64,000 nt of DNA. Source: Mercurialis annua (Eukaryota > Streptophyta > Magnoliopsida > Malpighiales > Euphorbiaceae). Positions within the stretch are counted from its first letter, which is position 1. Every line of letters starts with the position of its first letter. The notes under the pieces are model-generated. The model was given only the letters and a program-made list of their open reading frames with translations, did not search any database and had not been told where the DNA came from. Positions 23,375 to 35,979 of this stretch are shown here, piece after piece. The stretch is taken from contig NC_065571.1 of the NCBI RefSeq assembly GCF_937616625.2, positions 53,491,651-53,555,650 on the forward strand. The letters run 5' to 3'. Position numbers and translations under genes: made by a program.

Positions 23375-26300
23375 TGTCACGACCCGATTCTCGGCATCGA
23401 GACCGGCGCTAGGGAATGGGAGTGGTTGCTCCGAAACCCGTAGCAAGCCTTAAAAATACATTAAAATCACTTAAAATTTTTCGCGGAATTCAAATCATTT
23501 TCGAACATTTTAAAATCGCAGTTTAAAACGTTCTCATAAAAATTACCATTTAAAACATGCACATAATTTTCTCTTTAATTATTGCATTTTAGTTTTCAAA
23601 ACCATTTCTCTATGGTTTATAATGCATCTCATTATGCATACCATCTTACTATGGTAATTACTGCATTTCACTATGCAGGCCATTTCTCTATGGACTTAAC
23701 CGCATTTCATTATGCAGACCATTTCATTATGGATTTAACTGCATTTCATTATGCAATTGCGCTCGCCGCATTTTATACTCGTGCAGTCGCTCGGACTTTC
23801 GCACAGCATTCACATATTACATTATATCAGAGTTTAAGCGTTATAATAAAATATAAAGCATAAATAAGTCCAACGACTACTAAGGTATCACCGTTCATTA
23901 TTCTAGCTACTGCAACTCTAGACACAAAGGAAAGTCATTCTCACTTTATTTAAGCCAGGGATTTCCGGAACAAGAAATTGGAAATCCACACGTCAAACTA
24001 CTCGCCTGTAAAAATTATAAATTCAACGGGGTCAGTTATAAAAACTGGTGAATGCGTACAACATGTACTAATAAACATTAATATGAAAGCAATGCATTCC
24101 AGATTACCGATTCATATGAAACCCTAAACCATGATTCATGTTCCTATATGCTTTCAAAACAGGAAACATAAATATTCCACATCATTTCATCATATTCGGG
24201 TTAACCTTTTTATGGCCGTATTTATTCATTTCTTTTTGTACTCTAGCCCGTCAAATCTGATCATTCATATTTTACGTATGTGAAGGTCTTTAGACTCTTT
24301 TCACCATACAACAGATTTCGGCAGTACATATATACCGTCGCCATTTTCACTTTTTTTAAAAGGTTCAACCTCTCAGATCTCGGCAGTTTCTCTTTACTGC
24401 CTTTGGTCGTCTATATTCCGTTGCCTCTGAAGATCTGTTCACACAGAGTCTAGGCCGTCGCCTGACTTTCCAGGCCGTCGCCAGGATTCACACAGCACAT
24501 TCACATGCAACCCATTCTAAATGCAATACCGGTGATCACACAGCACTATTGCCGCCCAATAGTAAGCACGTTTCAATGAATCTAAATCGGTTTCAACACT
24601 ATGAATAGTTCATGCGATTTAAATTCAAAATAAAATAAAGCATTTGCAAATCATGTAAAGCAGTTCGCAATATTTTTAATACTAATATTTAGCAGTATAA
24701 GTTGTAAACACACTCACTGTACTCGCTTATTCCAAATATAAAAATACCACCCGTCGAATATTCAAAACCTTTGCTCGCCGGTTTCCGCGACAAAACTCGC
24801 TGGATCTAATTTAGAGATTAAACATTAATAAATGTAATAACTCTAAATTCTAGGATATACTCTAGACCGACTCAACCATATAAACCACATAATCACAAAC
24901 CAAATTTGATTCCGACTATCTATTTCCGCGTCATCGTATTTCTATACGATACACCACGCAGTTTATTTATTTTCAATAAATAAACATAGAATTATAACTC
25001 CATATAATTCTAACACACATTCAATTCACATAATTTTCTAAAAATACACTTTTAGAAAATCTCATCAAACATACCACAATTCAAAAATATCCAAAAATAT
25101 TTTTCCGTAAAATATTTTTGACCCGGGGCTCGGCCCCCCCTTTATTTTCTGCCAAAAAAATTTCGGCACTAACTGCTGCCAAATGAGTTTAGGACTGAGC
25201 CAACATGCTCTATCCCCTCTACTCATACTCCGGTCACCGTATTCCGGTGGTTTTGGCCGGAAAACTCAAAAACGCTTAAAACGCTTAAAAATTCATTTTA
25301 AGCCATTTTAACACCGAAATTCATCAAAATCATTTTCAAATACATTTTTAATTTTTATCTTGTAAAAACAGCAGCCCAATATTTTTAAAATAATATTTTC
25401 CATTATTTTAACCATTAAAACCGAAATAACAATTAATAATCAAAACCGATTATTAATCCTTCAAAACACTACACAAAAATCATTTAAACTCCACAAATAA
25501 TTATCAAACACATTTCATAAATATTTCATAAATATTTTCTGCCCAGAATTTAAAATGACAGTTTTACCCTTTTTAGAGCAATTTTGGCCGAATAGGGTTA
25601 TTAAAATTTAAACCCGATTATTAAACCGCTAAAAATTAACCATTAAGCATTTAATTAACATCAACCTCAAATATAACTCATACATGAACCAATTTATTTC
25701 CAGAAATTAAAAATCATTTTATTTACCCTTTTTAAGCTATTTTTAAGCTTTAAAACAATTAAAAACCGAAACCCAACTAATTAAATTAACACCCGAATAA
25801 ATTAACATTTTTAATCCACAAAAATTTAACTTTAAAGCATATATAAATCTCAACATATAGATCAGCCCAGAAATTTAAATAAATAATTTAATTTTCACGG
25901 AAAAATTATTTAAAACCGAAACCCACATAAATAACAACCAAAACTAGTTAATCAACCATCAAACATCACATTTAAACCATCCTATGCATGTTTCTAAACC
26001 TCAACCAACATCAGCAAGTAAAAGTAAGGTTTTGAGCTTGAAATTATACCTCAAACGAACATGCAAATATAGATTAATGATCTACGTAAGCTCCTCGTCA
26101 ATTTCCGTTAAGAAAATTTTGAGAGAAAATCAAAGGATAAATTTTTGTGTTTTGAGCTTGAATGGTTCGGCACCCACACTCAAATGGAGAAGATGAAATA
26201 GAGACTTGGGCACCAAGTTTAGCTTAGGAAAATATCTAGATATTTATTTGAAGTTTCAATTATTTACAAGTTTGCCATTATGGCATTCTTGTAAATAATT

Positions 26301-26620
26301 CGAACTCTAGGGGCAAAATAAACTCAACTTTACCAAATATTCAAAAACATTAAATCATATCATATGGGCTGAGTTAAAATATTTTTGGGCCTTTAAAAAT
26401 ATTTAAAATAATTATTTTTACGGTTTTTAGTGAAAAATCACAAAATTCACTTTTAACACGTAAAATTGCCAAAAATCACATTTAAGGCAAACACATAGCA
26501 AATCACATTTTTTACCCTTATAAATTCATCACGTGAATTTATTCACTATTTTCGAGGTCCTAATCAATTAAAATCGGACACACACGAAAATAAACGCTAA
26601 TAATTCTACGGGGCATTACA
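23375..26620 (-). repeat. 5' LTR of the outer retrotransposon, uninterrupted
   Basis: This complete 3246-bp LTR has TGTAATGCCCCG at 26620 and GTGACA at 23375 in element sense. It serves as the reference showing where the LARD entered the other LTR. It holds the 39-bp hairpin array at about 23599-23755 and the GACG-loop hairpins at 24447-24486. The element promoter must lie here; I could not pinpoint a start site. Confidence 0.94.
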
Positions 26621-26625
26621 GATTT
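26621..26625. repeat. Target site duplication GATTT, right copy
   Basis: Exact repeat of 3877-3881, directly outside the right end of the outer retrotransposon. Confidence 0.93.
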
Positions 26626-26929
26626 ATTATCTTCAACGTTTCAAAACATATTCATATATCATCCTTATACCCGTTCATAGGTTTAGGTATCCTCCCGGCC
26701 CATCCGCCTTGAATTAGTAGAGTTAATTAGACAAAATACTACAACTTATAAACTTAATTAGATAATTACGTCCATATCTTTTGTTTTTGAAAAATACAAT
26801 TTGTTCTTTTCTTTTTTGATTTCTATACTTTTGATTTTACACAAATATCAAATACTCCTCTAATCCTGTCATAACCTAATTTCTTCAAATCAAACTTAAA
26901 GTCATAACAGCAAAGAGTAAATAAGAGGG

Positions 26930-27170
26930 AAAGCAGAGGAAGCAACTGTTGACGCCGTTCGCCGGTGGACTTGAAGCCGACGCCGTTCATGAGGCTCATG
27001 ACACTGATTATTTCATGTTCGATTCTTCATCTTCTAACCGGACTGATTGTCACTGCTACTAGATTAAGTTCATTGCCGTTGCCGAAGAAATCACTGATCG
27101 CCGCTGTTAGTTAAAAAGACGCATAGCCTCCACTGTCGACGATGAAGATCCATGAACCTCCGCTGCCATA
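26930..27170. other. GC-richer island inside the MULE, possible captured fragment
   Basis: This stretch, with repeated GCCGTT/GCCGACG words, differs in composition from the AT-rich remainder of the element. No frame of useful length or known protein was recognised on either strand. Capture of host DNA is common in MULEs, but here it is only a suggestion from base composition. Confidence 0.35.
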
Positions 27171-27299
27171 GAAAAAAATAAATTGATAATCAAAGGATAA
27201 AAGTTGATTTTCAAATTTTTGGTTTTAATCTCTTTTCAATTTTTTTTCTAAACTTGTTGATATGTATAAGTTTAGATGGTGATTTGCTTAACTATCAAA

Positions 27300-27710
27300 T
27301 TATATGTTTTATGGTTGCTGGGTTCGATTTTCTGGTGTTGCACAGATTTGCATTCTAGGTGTTTGAAGAAATGCTTATGAGAATTGTAATATTTTTTGGG
27401 TGTTGGATAACCAGTGGTTAATATTGGGTAAACCATTAGGTAACCTGTAATTTTTATTTGCGATATATCATTAATGAAATCATTAGTAAACACCGTTACT
27501 GAATTTTATGTTTCTGGTTCGATTTTTTGTGTTAAACAGCATGTTGCACTGTAGGTGTTTGAAAAAATGCTTGTGAGAATTAAGTGATATATTTGGGTGT
27601 TGGATAATCAATGGTTAACATTAGGTAAACCGTTGGATAACTTATAATAAATGTTATTTTGAATATATTATTAATAAAATCGTTAGTTAACTGTTGTTGA
27701 TTTTTTTTGT
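27300..27710. repeat. Degenerate tandem duplication of about 210 bp inside the MULE
   Basis: Two copies share in order GGTTCGATTTT, GTAGGTGTTTGAA, AAATGCTT.TGAGAATT, GGGTGTTGGATAA, ATGGTTAA, TAGGTAA and ATTAATAAAATCGTTAGT-like words (start points about 27308 and 27517). More GGTTAACC-type words follow to about 27980. No coding capacity was seen. Confidence 0.6.
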
Positions 27711-28142
27711 TGCTATTTAACCAATGGTGTACTAAAGGTACACCAACGACCTTTGTTTTTAATATATTGTTGGTTAACAAATGATTAACTAATGGTTAAT
27801 CAATAATTTTAGATTTTAAAAAAAGACGATTTAGGTTTTATTTGCTGATTGCTCTTGCGGTGATAAAGGCGGAGAGGTTTATAATACAATTTTCAACTAG
27901 TTTAATAAAAATAGAGGTTTGAATTTGTAATATTTTTTTTGTTGGTTAACCAACAATGTTAGTATAGCGCTGGGTAACCAAAATCGTATTCCTGAGATTA
28001 AAAAAGATATTTATGAGAATAATAAAAGTCATTTTTGCAAAAAAAAAGTACAGATTGTATTTCTCAAAAAAAAACTGTGAGGTAGTATTCTTGAGAATAT
28101 TTTATCTTTTTTTGGTATTTATCTAAAAAACCCGAATTAGTA

Positions 28143-29053
28143 TTGTACAGTTATCTATCTCAAGTCCAGGCCAAGGCCAGACAAGCCTGAATCCAAAATA
28201 AATCCAATTTTACTGGCGACTTGGACTTTCATCATTCTATAGATCCTAATGTAGGTCTAAAAATAATACAGCCCGAGTCCATATTCCACTTGGATAGTAA
28301 ATTGAAGGTCCGAATCAGACCTGAACCAGGCTTAAACTTGCATTTAAAAGAGTCAAGCCCATTGAGGCCCGTACCCAGCCCGGCTCATGAACATATTCTA
28401 ATATGCTAATCAAATGCATGATGCTGATTAATCTAAATAAAGAAATTTGCTAGAACATTTGTGACAAGCTGAAATAAGAACAACTCCTATATGCTAGTAG
28501 TATTCAACTTACATTATAAAATTTCACATCAGTAATTAGATGGTTATTCAATTTTTTTCTTGAATTAAGAGTTTCTTAACTCAATATTTGGATGACCAAT
28601 TTCATCACAATCTGAGAGGAAGCAATTGTTGGTAAAGAGAGAGCAAAGAAGAAGAAGAAAAAAAAACACATTCTTTCATTGCCCACCAATTAAACTCAAA
28701 ATTACACAAGTCTTGCTCTTTATCTACCATTGCAAGAAAAAGATAATAAAAGAAACTATTAGAATAAAGATTAATCAAGTACATGATTCCCAATCTCCCA
28801 AGATTTTGTGCTCATGCATTTTAGCAGGTTGAGTAACTTCATTAGCTTTGACTGATCGGAATTGATCGATCGTACGATGCAAAGGGTCCCACAAAAAACC
28901 AGAGGTGCCAGCAGCACCCATATTTTAGATTCTCTATAGAAGGGATTCTACTAGTATGGACATTGAAGAGAAAATTGATGAAAGAGATAGAGAAGAATAA
29001 AACACACCCCCATAGTAGACAGTACCGCCCGAGCCATTCTTGTTTCAGCTTAG
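28143..29053. other. Intergenic DNA and 3' side of the BREVIS RADIX-like gene
   Basis: At about 28160-28390 lies a degenerate GCCC/GGCC-rich dispersed repeat (words such as AGGCCCGTACCCAGCCCGG), similar in type to one at 33480-33620. The last few hundred bases must include the 3' untranslated region of the minus-strand gene. No gene was recognised. Confidence 0.55.
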
Positions 29054-32000
29054 TTACAAGTATTGTTCGTGTATTCTTGCTCGATTCTCTTCCCACCAAA
29101 CTCTGGCGTGCATCTCCCCAAATTTCTCCCGGCTGCATTGCGTAACATTGGTGTGCGGTGAGATGGCGATTAAAAGCAATTTCAAGCAGTATAAGCATAA
29201 AATCTTACCTGAATCTAACTCTTCTGAGCTCCCTTTTGCCACCTGGCAAGGCTCTGATAGTTATGTAAACTCCCGGTTCATCCTGTTCAACCCATTCGGT
29301 TTCCATATCACTCGCATTGCTGATTGACAGTTCTCCTGACCGGTCTGCATCCCTTGATGAGCTACTTCTAATAGAAGCATCCATTGATGATGTTTCTGTC
29401 TTGGCCCCACTAATGCTGGACAGTTTCGGGGTGGAGGTGAGACCGGTGGAATCAGAGTAGTGTCGAGATTGCATTGGATGATGATCAAGTGAATCCGATG
29501 ATGAGTATCCTTTTCCCATCCCTGTTGGTCTATACAAATTACGAGGTAACCGTTCTTTGGAAAGTGGCGGTGTTACAGGACTGCCTTCAACACACTCCAT
29601 CTTTGAGCTCTGTGCCAGGTTTGGAAATATGACATTGTTAGCAGCAGCACAAGTACTTTATTCAATCAATAAAAGTTCATTTTGCCCCTCCTATTTAGCA
29701 CCAAATATCAAAAGAGTCAAAGTTTGTAGTTTTGGACAAAAGAACCCACAGCTTGTCAATTTTAGGCCAACTTACACCTTAACCTGACGTCGGTCTGCAG
29801 TCAGTTTTGATGGTCAAAAGTGTAAACTGGTCCAAAATTGATAAATTGCGGGTGTTTTTATCTAAAAACTACGAATCCGAACTCTTTTGATATTTTTTGA
29901 CAAGATGGAGGGGCAAAATCAACCTTTATTATTTAACAGCAATTCAGCCTAGCCATTCAATCTACAAATCAATGTCTCAACATGGCTATTTTAGAAGATT
30001 ATTAAATTATACTATCACAGATCATGACATTAGGTTATATCTATTCACTAGTGCATGACCTCACCTCATCTTCAGATCTCGGGGGTGTTGGAAGCGGAAA
30101 GGCCTGACGACTCAACCTCTGGACATTGTAGAGCTCCATGACCCTATCATAATTCTCCGCCCACCATCTTTGAGCTTGCCATTTGTTATACATATCTCGA
30201 CTAAAACAAAGAAAATTAACAGCATTAATAACCCTCGAAGTCAATTATGATGTTAAAACTGTGCACTAGTGATATAATTGGCATGTGATGCACATGTGAT
30301 ATTGACTAATTAATACAATTAAAATAATATGCGACGGAAGTAAATAAAGTCGAGCGAAAATACACGTAGTATTTTGCATATAGGACTTTGCATATCCGAA
30401 TAAAGAAAGTCGAGCATGGGAACAAAGAAAGTATATCCTAAAGCATTTCTCATATAGAATTTCCAAATCATGCTATAACTAGTTGTTATCCACACCTATA
30501 GTTTAAATCTTAAACCTTAATCAATAGCCTTCAATATCTAATTAAGAAATTAGTGCAGGCAACTAACTAAGGCACTAACCAACTTTTTGACCCCAAAAAA
30601 GGGAAAGGCCACTTTAAGAAAAAAAATCAAGCATCAATTAGAAAAAGAAAGCATAATTGTTTTAGGTGGCAACAACATAATTGTGGATGTCTACTCAGTC
30701 AAACAAAACACAGAATGGGGAATAAAACCAACTAATAGCATCATAAAATTAACAAGTCCTAACAGAATTATTAGGATAAGACATCCAAGCAAAAGAAACA
30801 CTAATTGGATTTAATGTGCGACTATTTGGATTAAAAAGTCAATAAAATTCTATGTACAATTTTAACCATGAAAGTTCAGATCATTGTCTCCTGCAAAATA
30901 TGAAATGTCAATTGACGAACAAGCAAATGTCAATTAAAGGGTACATTTTGTCTAGCAGATAGTTTTTGGAGTGGCAATGAAAAGCAAGATGACAAGGAAA
31001 TTGTCACATAAGGTGACAAAAGCCACGGAGAATCAGGAGTGAAAGAGATTAAGTAATAAAGAAAAATATATTTTTTTTGTTTTAAATTAAGGATAAAATT
31101 AGAAAAGGATGGTTCTCCGACATAGAGACAATGGTCAGTGAAAAAGGAACCCAACACAATCAAATCTTCCCCACCATCACTAATTAGGCACAATGAGTTC
31201 TCCTTTTGGACTTTTGTAAGATTGCTTTTCACTAGGCGTGGTTATTACTGTTCTATGTAGGTCCCCATCTTATTCCCTCAAAATAGAGGTGTCTAAGGCA
31301 GTGTTTGGATGTTCCCATTCTATAATTCAAATTGCAAATTTTCTTTTTCTCCATCTCAATCTGTAGTATTTTCACAGGAAAAATATATTTCATGGTTAAA
31401 AACGAAATACGCAATTTCTTTGCTTAGCAAAAAAACATAACTCCAAATGTATTATGAAAATAAAAATTAACCACACAAAAATCGCTTTTTAATAAAAGTA
31501 GTTAGAAATGTAAATAAGGTGACACGAGTCAAAATACAGTTAAATTCAAACATATCTTGTACACGAGTCGAATTATAGTTTGTTGGAAAATCTCAAACTC
31601 GATATTAATCATTCGATTTTATGAATTTTTTAAATCAATTCCACCTAACCTCAAATTGACTTAATTAAGTTAGACCCCTAAAATATGATAATCATATAGA
31701 AGAAAAAATAGGTTTTAAAATGATATATTTTGCATTAAAATAGTTATCTAGATTTAAAAGCATCCAAACAACACCCTCATGCTTTCCCTTTTTAACCTCT
31801 TTTTGGCGCGCAATTGGAAGAAAAGAAAACCAAAAGAATAACAGAAGTGAACAAAATAATAAAAGCTTCAACAAAAAGAAACAAAAAATAAATGCATCGA
31901 AACGATTACTTAGCAGTTACTAGTTCGAGACCAATGAATGACGTATACATCAAAACTAACGATGAACACATAGCTCGCCGTTGGATCAGAATACTAAATC

Positions 32001-32637
32001 AATAAGGGAACACGTGTCACATACCTGAAGCGTATCCGCTTAAGATCATTCCCTCCGCGTGGCAGCGAAACAAAAGTGATTAAAACACCCGGCTCCACCT
32101 GGGCCACCCATTCTTTCGGTTCGTTTTCTTCAACGAACACAATCGGCGGGTCGACCCGACGCCCGCTACCGTTTACAGAGTTCGGCGTTCCTTCGCCGCT
32201 AGAACTCGATATTCCTTTCAACCTAGCTTCCATCTCCTTTCCCCACGCTCTCGGCGTCGTGGAGCTGGAGCTTCCCGTCCGCCGCAGTGACCAGCGGAAT
32301 TTTTCCGACTCGGCGTCTGACTCGTTTGAGTTGACTCTGACTCTGTTTTGACTCGTCGGTCCTGTGCATGGATTGCAGTGCCGATATGCTCCGGAGGCTT
32401 TCAATGCCATGTCCTTGAGCTATAGAAATTAAAACAAAAAATTAATCAAAGATTAAAGTAATTTAAGCTAATGATCGAGCTAGAATTACAGGAATTTGGA
32501 ATAATTACCTGAGAAGTAAGAGATTTAATGGCTTGGTGCTCTTGTTTAGTGGTGGGATTAGTAGCGGTGGCGGAGTTAGCAGGTTGACCCGGTGAGTCAT
32601 CACCGGGTTGTTTTGATCGAGCTATACACGTCAGCAT
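29054..32637 (-). CDS. BREVIS RADIX-like (BRX family) protein, five coding exons
   Basis: Exons on the minus strand: 32637-32509, 32419-32025, 30200-30065, 29609-29209, 29132-29054. All junctions are GT..AG and phases agree, giving 379 aa, within the 330-385 aa usual for BRX proteins. The N-terminus MLTCIARSK with Cys4 matches the family's S-acylated membrane anchor. A helical [19 protein letters not shown] segment spans the first junction. Two BRX domains follow: about residues 145-204 ([34 protein letters not shown]) and 324-379 ([34 protein letters not shown]), with [14 protein letters not shown] between. Family members act at the plasma membrane and nucleus in root protophloem, auxin transport and cell polarity; which paralogue this is I cannot say. 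A splice acceptor (TTTCTACAG) one base before the ATG shows a 5' UTR intron, with a likely donor at about 32850. Confidence 0.95.
29668..29930. mobile_element. MITE-like inverted-repeat element in intron 3 of the BRX-like gene
   Basis: The left arm (from AATAAAAGTTCATTTTGCCC) and the complement of the right arm (AATAAAGGTTGATTTTGCCC) match over about 115 bp, including ATATCAAAAGAGT and TTTACAC-type words, around a short centre. The 263-bp element makes up more than half of the 455-bp intron. Superfamily is uncertain because no clear target duplication was seen. Confidence 0.75.
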
Positions 32638-32639
32638 CC

Positions 32640-35600
32640 TGTAGAAATAATTCAGAAAAATGTGTCACCAACTTTTGAAATAAATACAATTGTTGAACTC
32701 GTGATTGATAACAACATAATCGAACATTATGGCTCGTTGTTGAACTCAGTGACTCGAATATAAATATAGAAAAAAAATCTTGAAAATCTGAAAATCGAAA
32801 ATCAAAATTTAAAAAGAATTAAGAATTAAATAAATGGAGAACGTACACTTGGACAGAAAGAAGACGAGGAGTGAAAAACTGAGTATAGAATTGGATTCTT
32901 CGTCAGTGTCAGTAACAGTGAGCAAATACGCGCGAAACTCGAGATATATTAACGCCTCGTGTCCATATCTGCTTCACCGTTTTCAAATAACGCGATCTTC
33001 TGAGAACCGGCTCATCGGAAAAAATGGTGGGGAGGTAAAAACTGAAGTTTTTTTCAGTGAGGGATGAAATTGAAGTTGAATTTGTGAGTGATAGTAATTG
33101 GCTATAATGAGAAGGGAATGAAAATAGTAGTAAAGTGTTGATTATTATGAGTGAAAACTGTTGTGGTTGCTGCAGCTTTACTTTTGCCTCTCTTTTGGTT
33201 TGTAATGTGAACTTGGTACCGGCCGATGACCGGTTGTGTTACGTACGGAGAAGACAGTAGCGGTGGAGTTGTAGCGAGTTTTCTACCATGCTTAGACTGT
33301 TTTTCAAGTGTCTTTATTGGATGCTTCTTGTTATATATGATGATACTTGTTTGGACTGTTAGCCCACTAGTCCTATTTTCTTGCAAGGCCCAATAATCCA
33401 CAAAATTAAACCTCAATTTTGAGAAGGGCTACATAAATCATCCAATTTTAAATTTTATTTATATTTAACTAGAACTATTATGGTTGGGCTTGGGCCCGAC
33501 CCAGACCAGACTTGGCGGGCTGTAATAATTTTAATGTAAGTGCAAGTTCGGTTTGAATTTTATATTCACTATACAAATCCGACTCTTACACTCTATTTAT
33601 ACGGGCTTGGGCCAGACTTTTTTAAATTCATGTAAGAAATAGAAAAACTTAAAACTCGATCTCGCTCACAATATTTTTTTTTTGTTTAATATAAATTATA
33701 ATATTTATTAATACTTGACTGTCGTAAGTAAAAAGTGGCTAATCTTTTAAAAGTATTAGTAGTATTTTTGTAACACGTTATAAATTTTAATGTAAGTCCA
33801 ACCTTAATAATATGAATTAATGATATTTATGATATAAATTTATTACCAAGTATTATAAAAAATATCATTAATATATATTAGCAATATTTTTTTTATTTAA
33901 TATAAATTAATGATATTTATTTTTTACATTCAATTTAGCGCTTTTGAAATTTTAACGTCTCTGACTTCGCCACCATATTCTGACTCCATCGCCACCTTCC
34001 CCTGACCTGCCGCCCTTCGTCTTTAATGGAAGACGAGCGGTGCCGGAGAAGGTAATGTCAGAATCAGAGACGCTGACACATGTTGATTTTGAATATATTT
34101 ATTTTTTTAATAAAATTTAAAAATTAATTAGTTATATATCTAATTAAATTTTCACTTAGTATTAATGATAGAAGATCTATTTGCATTTGTCTAAAAATAA
34201 AGAAATGTACGATATTATTTTTAAATTTAGGTGTTCCTAATTTTATTATTTTTAGGGTGCAATTAAAAGTAATAAATTTCAATCAGAGTAAAATTCATTG
34301 TGTTCAGCGTTGTGGTGCAACTAAAAAAATAAAGGTCAATTGGTTTTAAAACCTTTTGTCTTTAATTTATAATTAATTATTTAAATATTTATTTATTTAT
34401 TTATTTTATCTCATTTTATGTTCAGTTTAATTTAAATTTATATCCGTTTTTTTTGGATAAAATTTTAAAAAAATTATTTCCAACTTAGTATTTGCTCTAT
34501 AAATTTATTTTATGTATATTAATTTTTTCCATAAACTATATTAGTTAAACTAAGTCTAATCTAAATTTATTATCAGTCTACTGAAAGCTTGTTTATTATA
34601 AATTTACTTTTACTTTATTTTTTTAAATTATATTGCATTTGTATTTAGTAAAATTTTAGTTAGTTAATTTTTGGAATATTAAATTTTCTGAATTATAAAG
34701 TCTATACAAAATTATAATAAAAACATATTATATTTTAAACCGGAAAAAAGTCACTCGATTATGATTTTATTATAATGGGAGTTTACTGTGATTTAAAAAC
34801 GCTAAAACACAATATTTTTGCTTATATGGCAATACTTAATTGCAAAATGAGGTATAACTCAATGTCCTTTTTTAACATAAGATATAATTTAACACTTTTT
34901 TGTAATTTGCGATAAAATCAGTACCTTTTTTATAATTAAATTTCAACTGATCTTGTCAAAATAGTCTCCCGCTGTAATAAAATTATAATCGAGTAGTTTA
35001 TTTTAACAATTTGAAATATAATATCCTTTTTTTAACTAAATTTTACAATTTTTTTAGTACTATAAATTTTAATTAATTATTTTAGTTAGACAAAAATTAA
35101 TTTAAATTTACAATTAGTTTATTAAAAATTCATTAAAATTATTTTATTTTATATTTATATTCAGTTTATTTTCAATCAAATTTAGTTAGTTTTACTTTCT
35201 TTTAATTAAGAATAATATACATAGCTTACTTTAAATTTATATATAGTTTGCTATCAATAAAATGTTGGTTAGATTTATTATCAATTTATTTATTTTTTTA
35301 TAAATTTGACTATAAATTTTTTGAATATTTTAGTTAATTAGATTAAAATAATCTCATTGATTTGAACTTATAAAATGAGAAGATTTGTGATTAAAATACT
35401 TTCATTGATTTGAACTTATAAAAATGAGAAGATTTGTGTAAAAGTCTTAACTCTTGATGATTTAGAATAAAAATTCAATTTACTCATTAAACTACAATAA
35501 AATTATGCTTAAAAACAACACTAAATGTAATTAAAGCAACTAAGAAGATGCTTCTTCAAAATCCTATACTGGTAGACACGTTGGCACACATGCAAGTTCT

Positions 35601-35950
35601 AGCACCCAAAACCCATGCCAATTGTAACACAGTCACACTTTACCATTGACCACCGAATTCTCCCAACCGTTGATCTTTCATCTAATGAACACGTCACCCG
35701 TTTGTTTCTACTAGAACTGCCCTTTCCACGCCACGTATACACTTTCTCATTAGCGGGTCCACACGTGCACAGAGAAACTTTTTCTATTTCCCCTCAACAG
35801 TTTTAAAAGGAAACTTTGAAAGTTCTAGCATCACCTCCTAAAACACCTCGCCACGAGATAAACCAGTCACACAATTCCACTTCAGCAGTCGCAGGCGGTT
35901 TTCGCGCCACCTTTCTGTTTTCGTCTCCTTCCGTCGTTTGGCGGTTTCCA
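32640..35950. other. Intergenic DNA between the BRX-like gene and PDAT
   Basis: The left part holds the 5' leader and promoter of the BRX-like gene; the right end is the promoter of PDAT. Between them lie a GGGCTTGGGCCCGACCC-type dispersed repeat (33480-33620), a GC-richer patch with an inverted GTCTCTGA..TCAGAGAC repeat (33955-34085), a MITE-like repeat (34746-35003) and long AT-rich low-complexity stretches. No gene was recognised. Confidence 0.6.
34746..35003. repeat. MITE-like inverted repeat
   Basis: The left end AGTCACTCGATTATGATTTT matches the complement of the right end (AACTACTCGATTATAATTTT) over about 35 bp, including TTTATTA..GGGAG. The element is about 258 bp, AT-rich and non-coding. 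No unambiguous target duplication was found. Confidence 0.6.
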
Positions 35951-35951
35951 C

Positions 35952-35979
35952 TATAAGAAATATGTTATTAGGGTTAGGG
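35952..35979 (+). promoter_or_regulatory. TATA-like word and telo-box upstream of PDAT
   Basis: TATAAG at 35952-35957 is followed by TTAGGGTTAGGG at 35968-35979, a telo-box (AAACCCTA) motif often found close to plant transcription starts. The position about 60-85 bp before the start codon fits a short leader. Transcription start is inferred, not shown. Confidence 0.45.

Larger units (their letters stand above)
3882..26620 (-). mobile_element. Full-length Ty3/gypsy chromovirus-type (Tekay/Del-like) LTR retrotransposon, split by a nested LARD
   Basis: The element runs on the minus strand. Its 5' LTR is 23375-26620, the internal region is 18215-23374, and the 3' LTR is 3882-18214, interrupted by the insertion at 4831-15917. 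Removing the insertion and one TSD copy gives a 3' LTR of 949 + 2297 = 3246 bp, exactly the length of the 5' LTR. The LTR (element sense) starts TGTAATGCCCCG and ends CGGGTCGTGACA. The primer binding site matches initiator tRNA-Met, a polypurine tract precedes the 3' LTR, and gag-pol has the order gag, protease, RT, RNase H, integrase, chromodomain-like tail. The long LTRs, single gag-pol frame and tail resemble the Tekay/Del clade; the clade call is from memory of the family. By eye the two LTRs are almost identical (one clear substitution seen, near 17117 versus 25523), so insertion was recent. Confidence 0.93.
26720..28133. mobile_element. Non-autonomous Mutator-like element (MULE), 1414 bp
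   Basis: GAATTAGTA occurs directly outside both ends (26711-26719 and 28134-28142), a 9-bp duplication typical of MULEs. The ends are imperfect inverted repeats: left GAGTTAATTAGACAAAATAC, right (complement) GGGTTTTTTAGATAAATACC. They continue inward with a shared TTTTTGA(A/G)AAATACAAT(T/C)TGT block, giving arms of about 100 bp. No transposase frame is present. Inside are a less AT-rich island (about 26930-27170) that may be captured host DNA and a tandemly repeated segment (27300-27710). Confidence 0.8.

Noticed and set aside
3882..26620. Reading the four long repeats as separate solo LTRs
   Set aside because: Both inner and outer target duplications, PBS and PPT positions and exact LTR lengths fit two complete nested elements instead.
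33102..33416. 104-codon minus-strand ORF upstream of the BRX-like gene
   Set aside because: It overlaps the probable promoter and leader of the BRX-like gene, is rich in Thr/Lys/Asn low-complexity sequence and has no domain.
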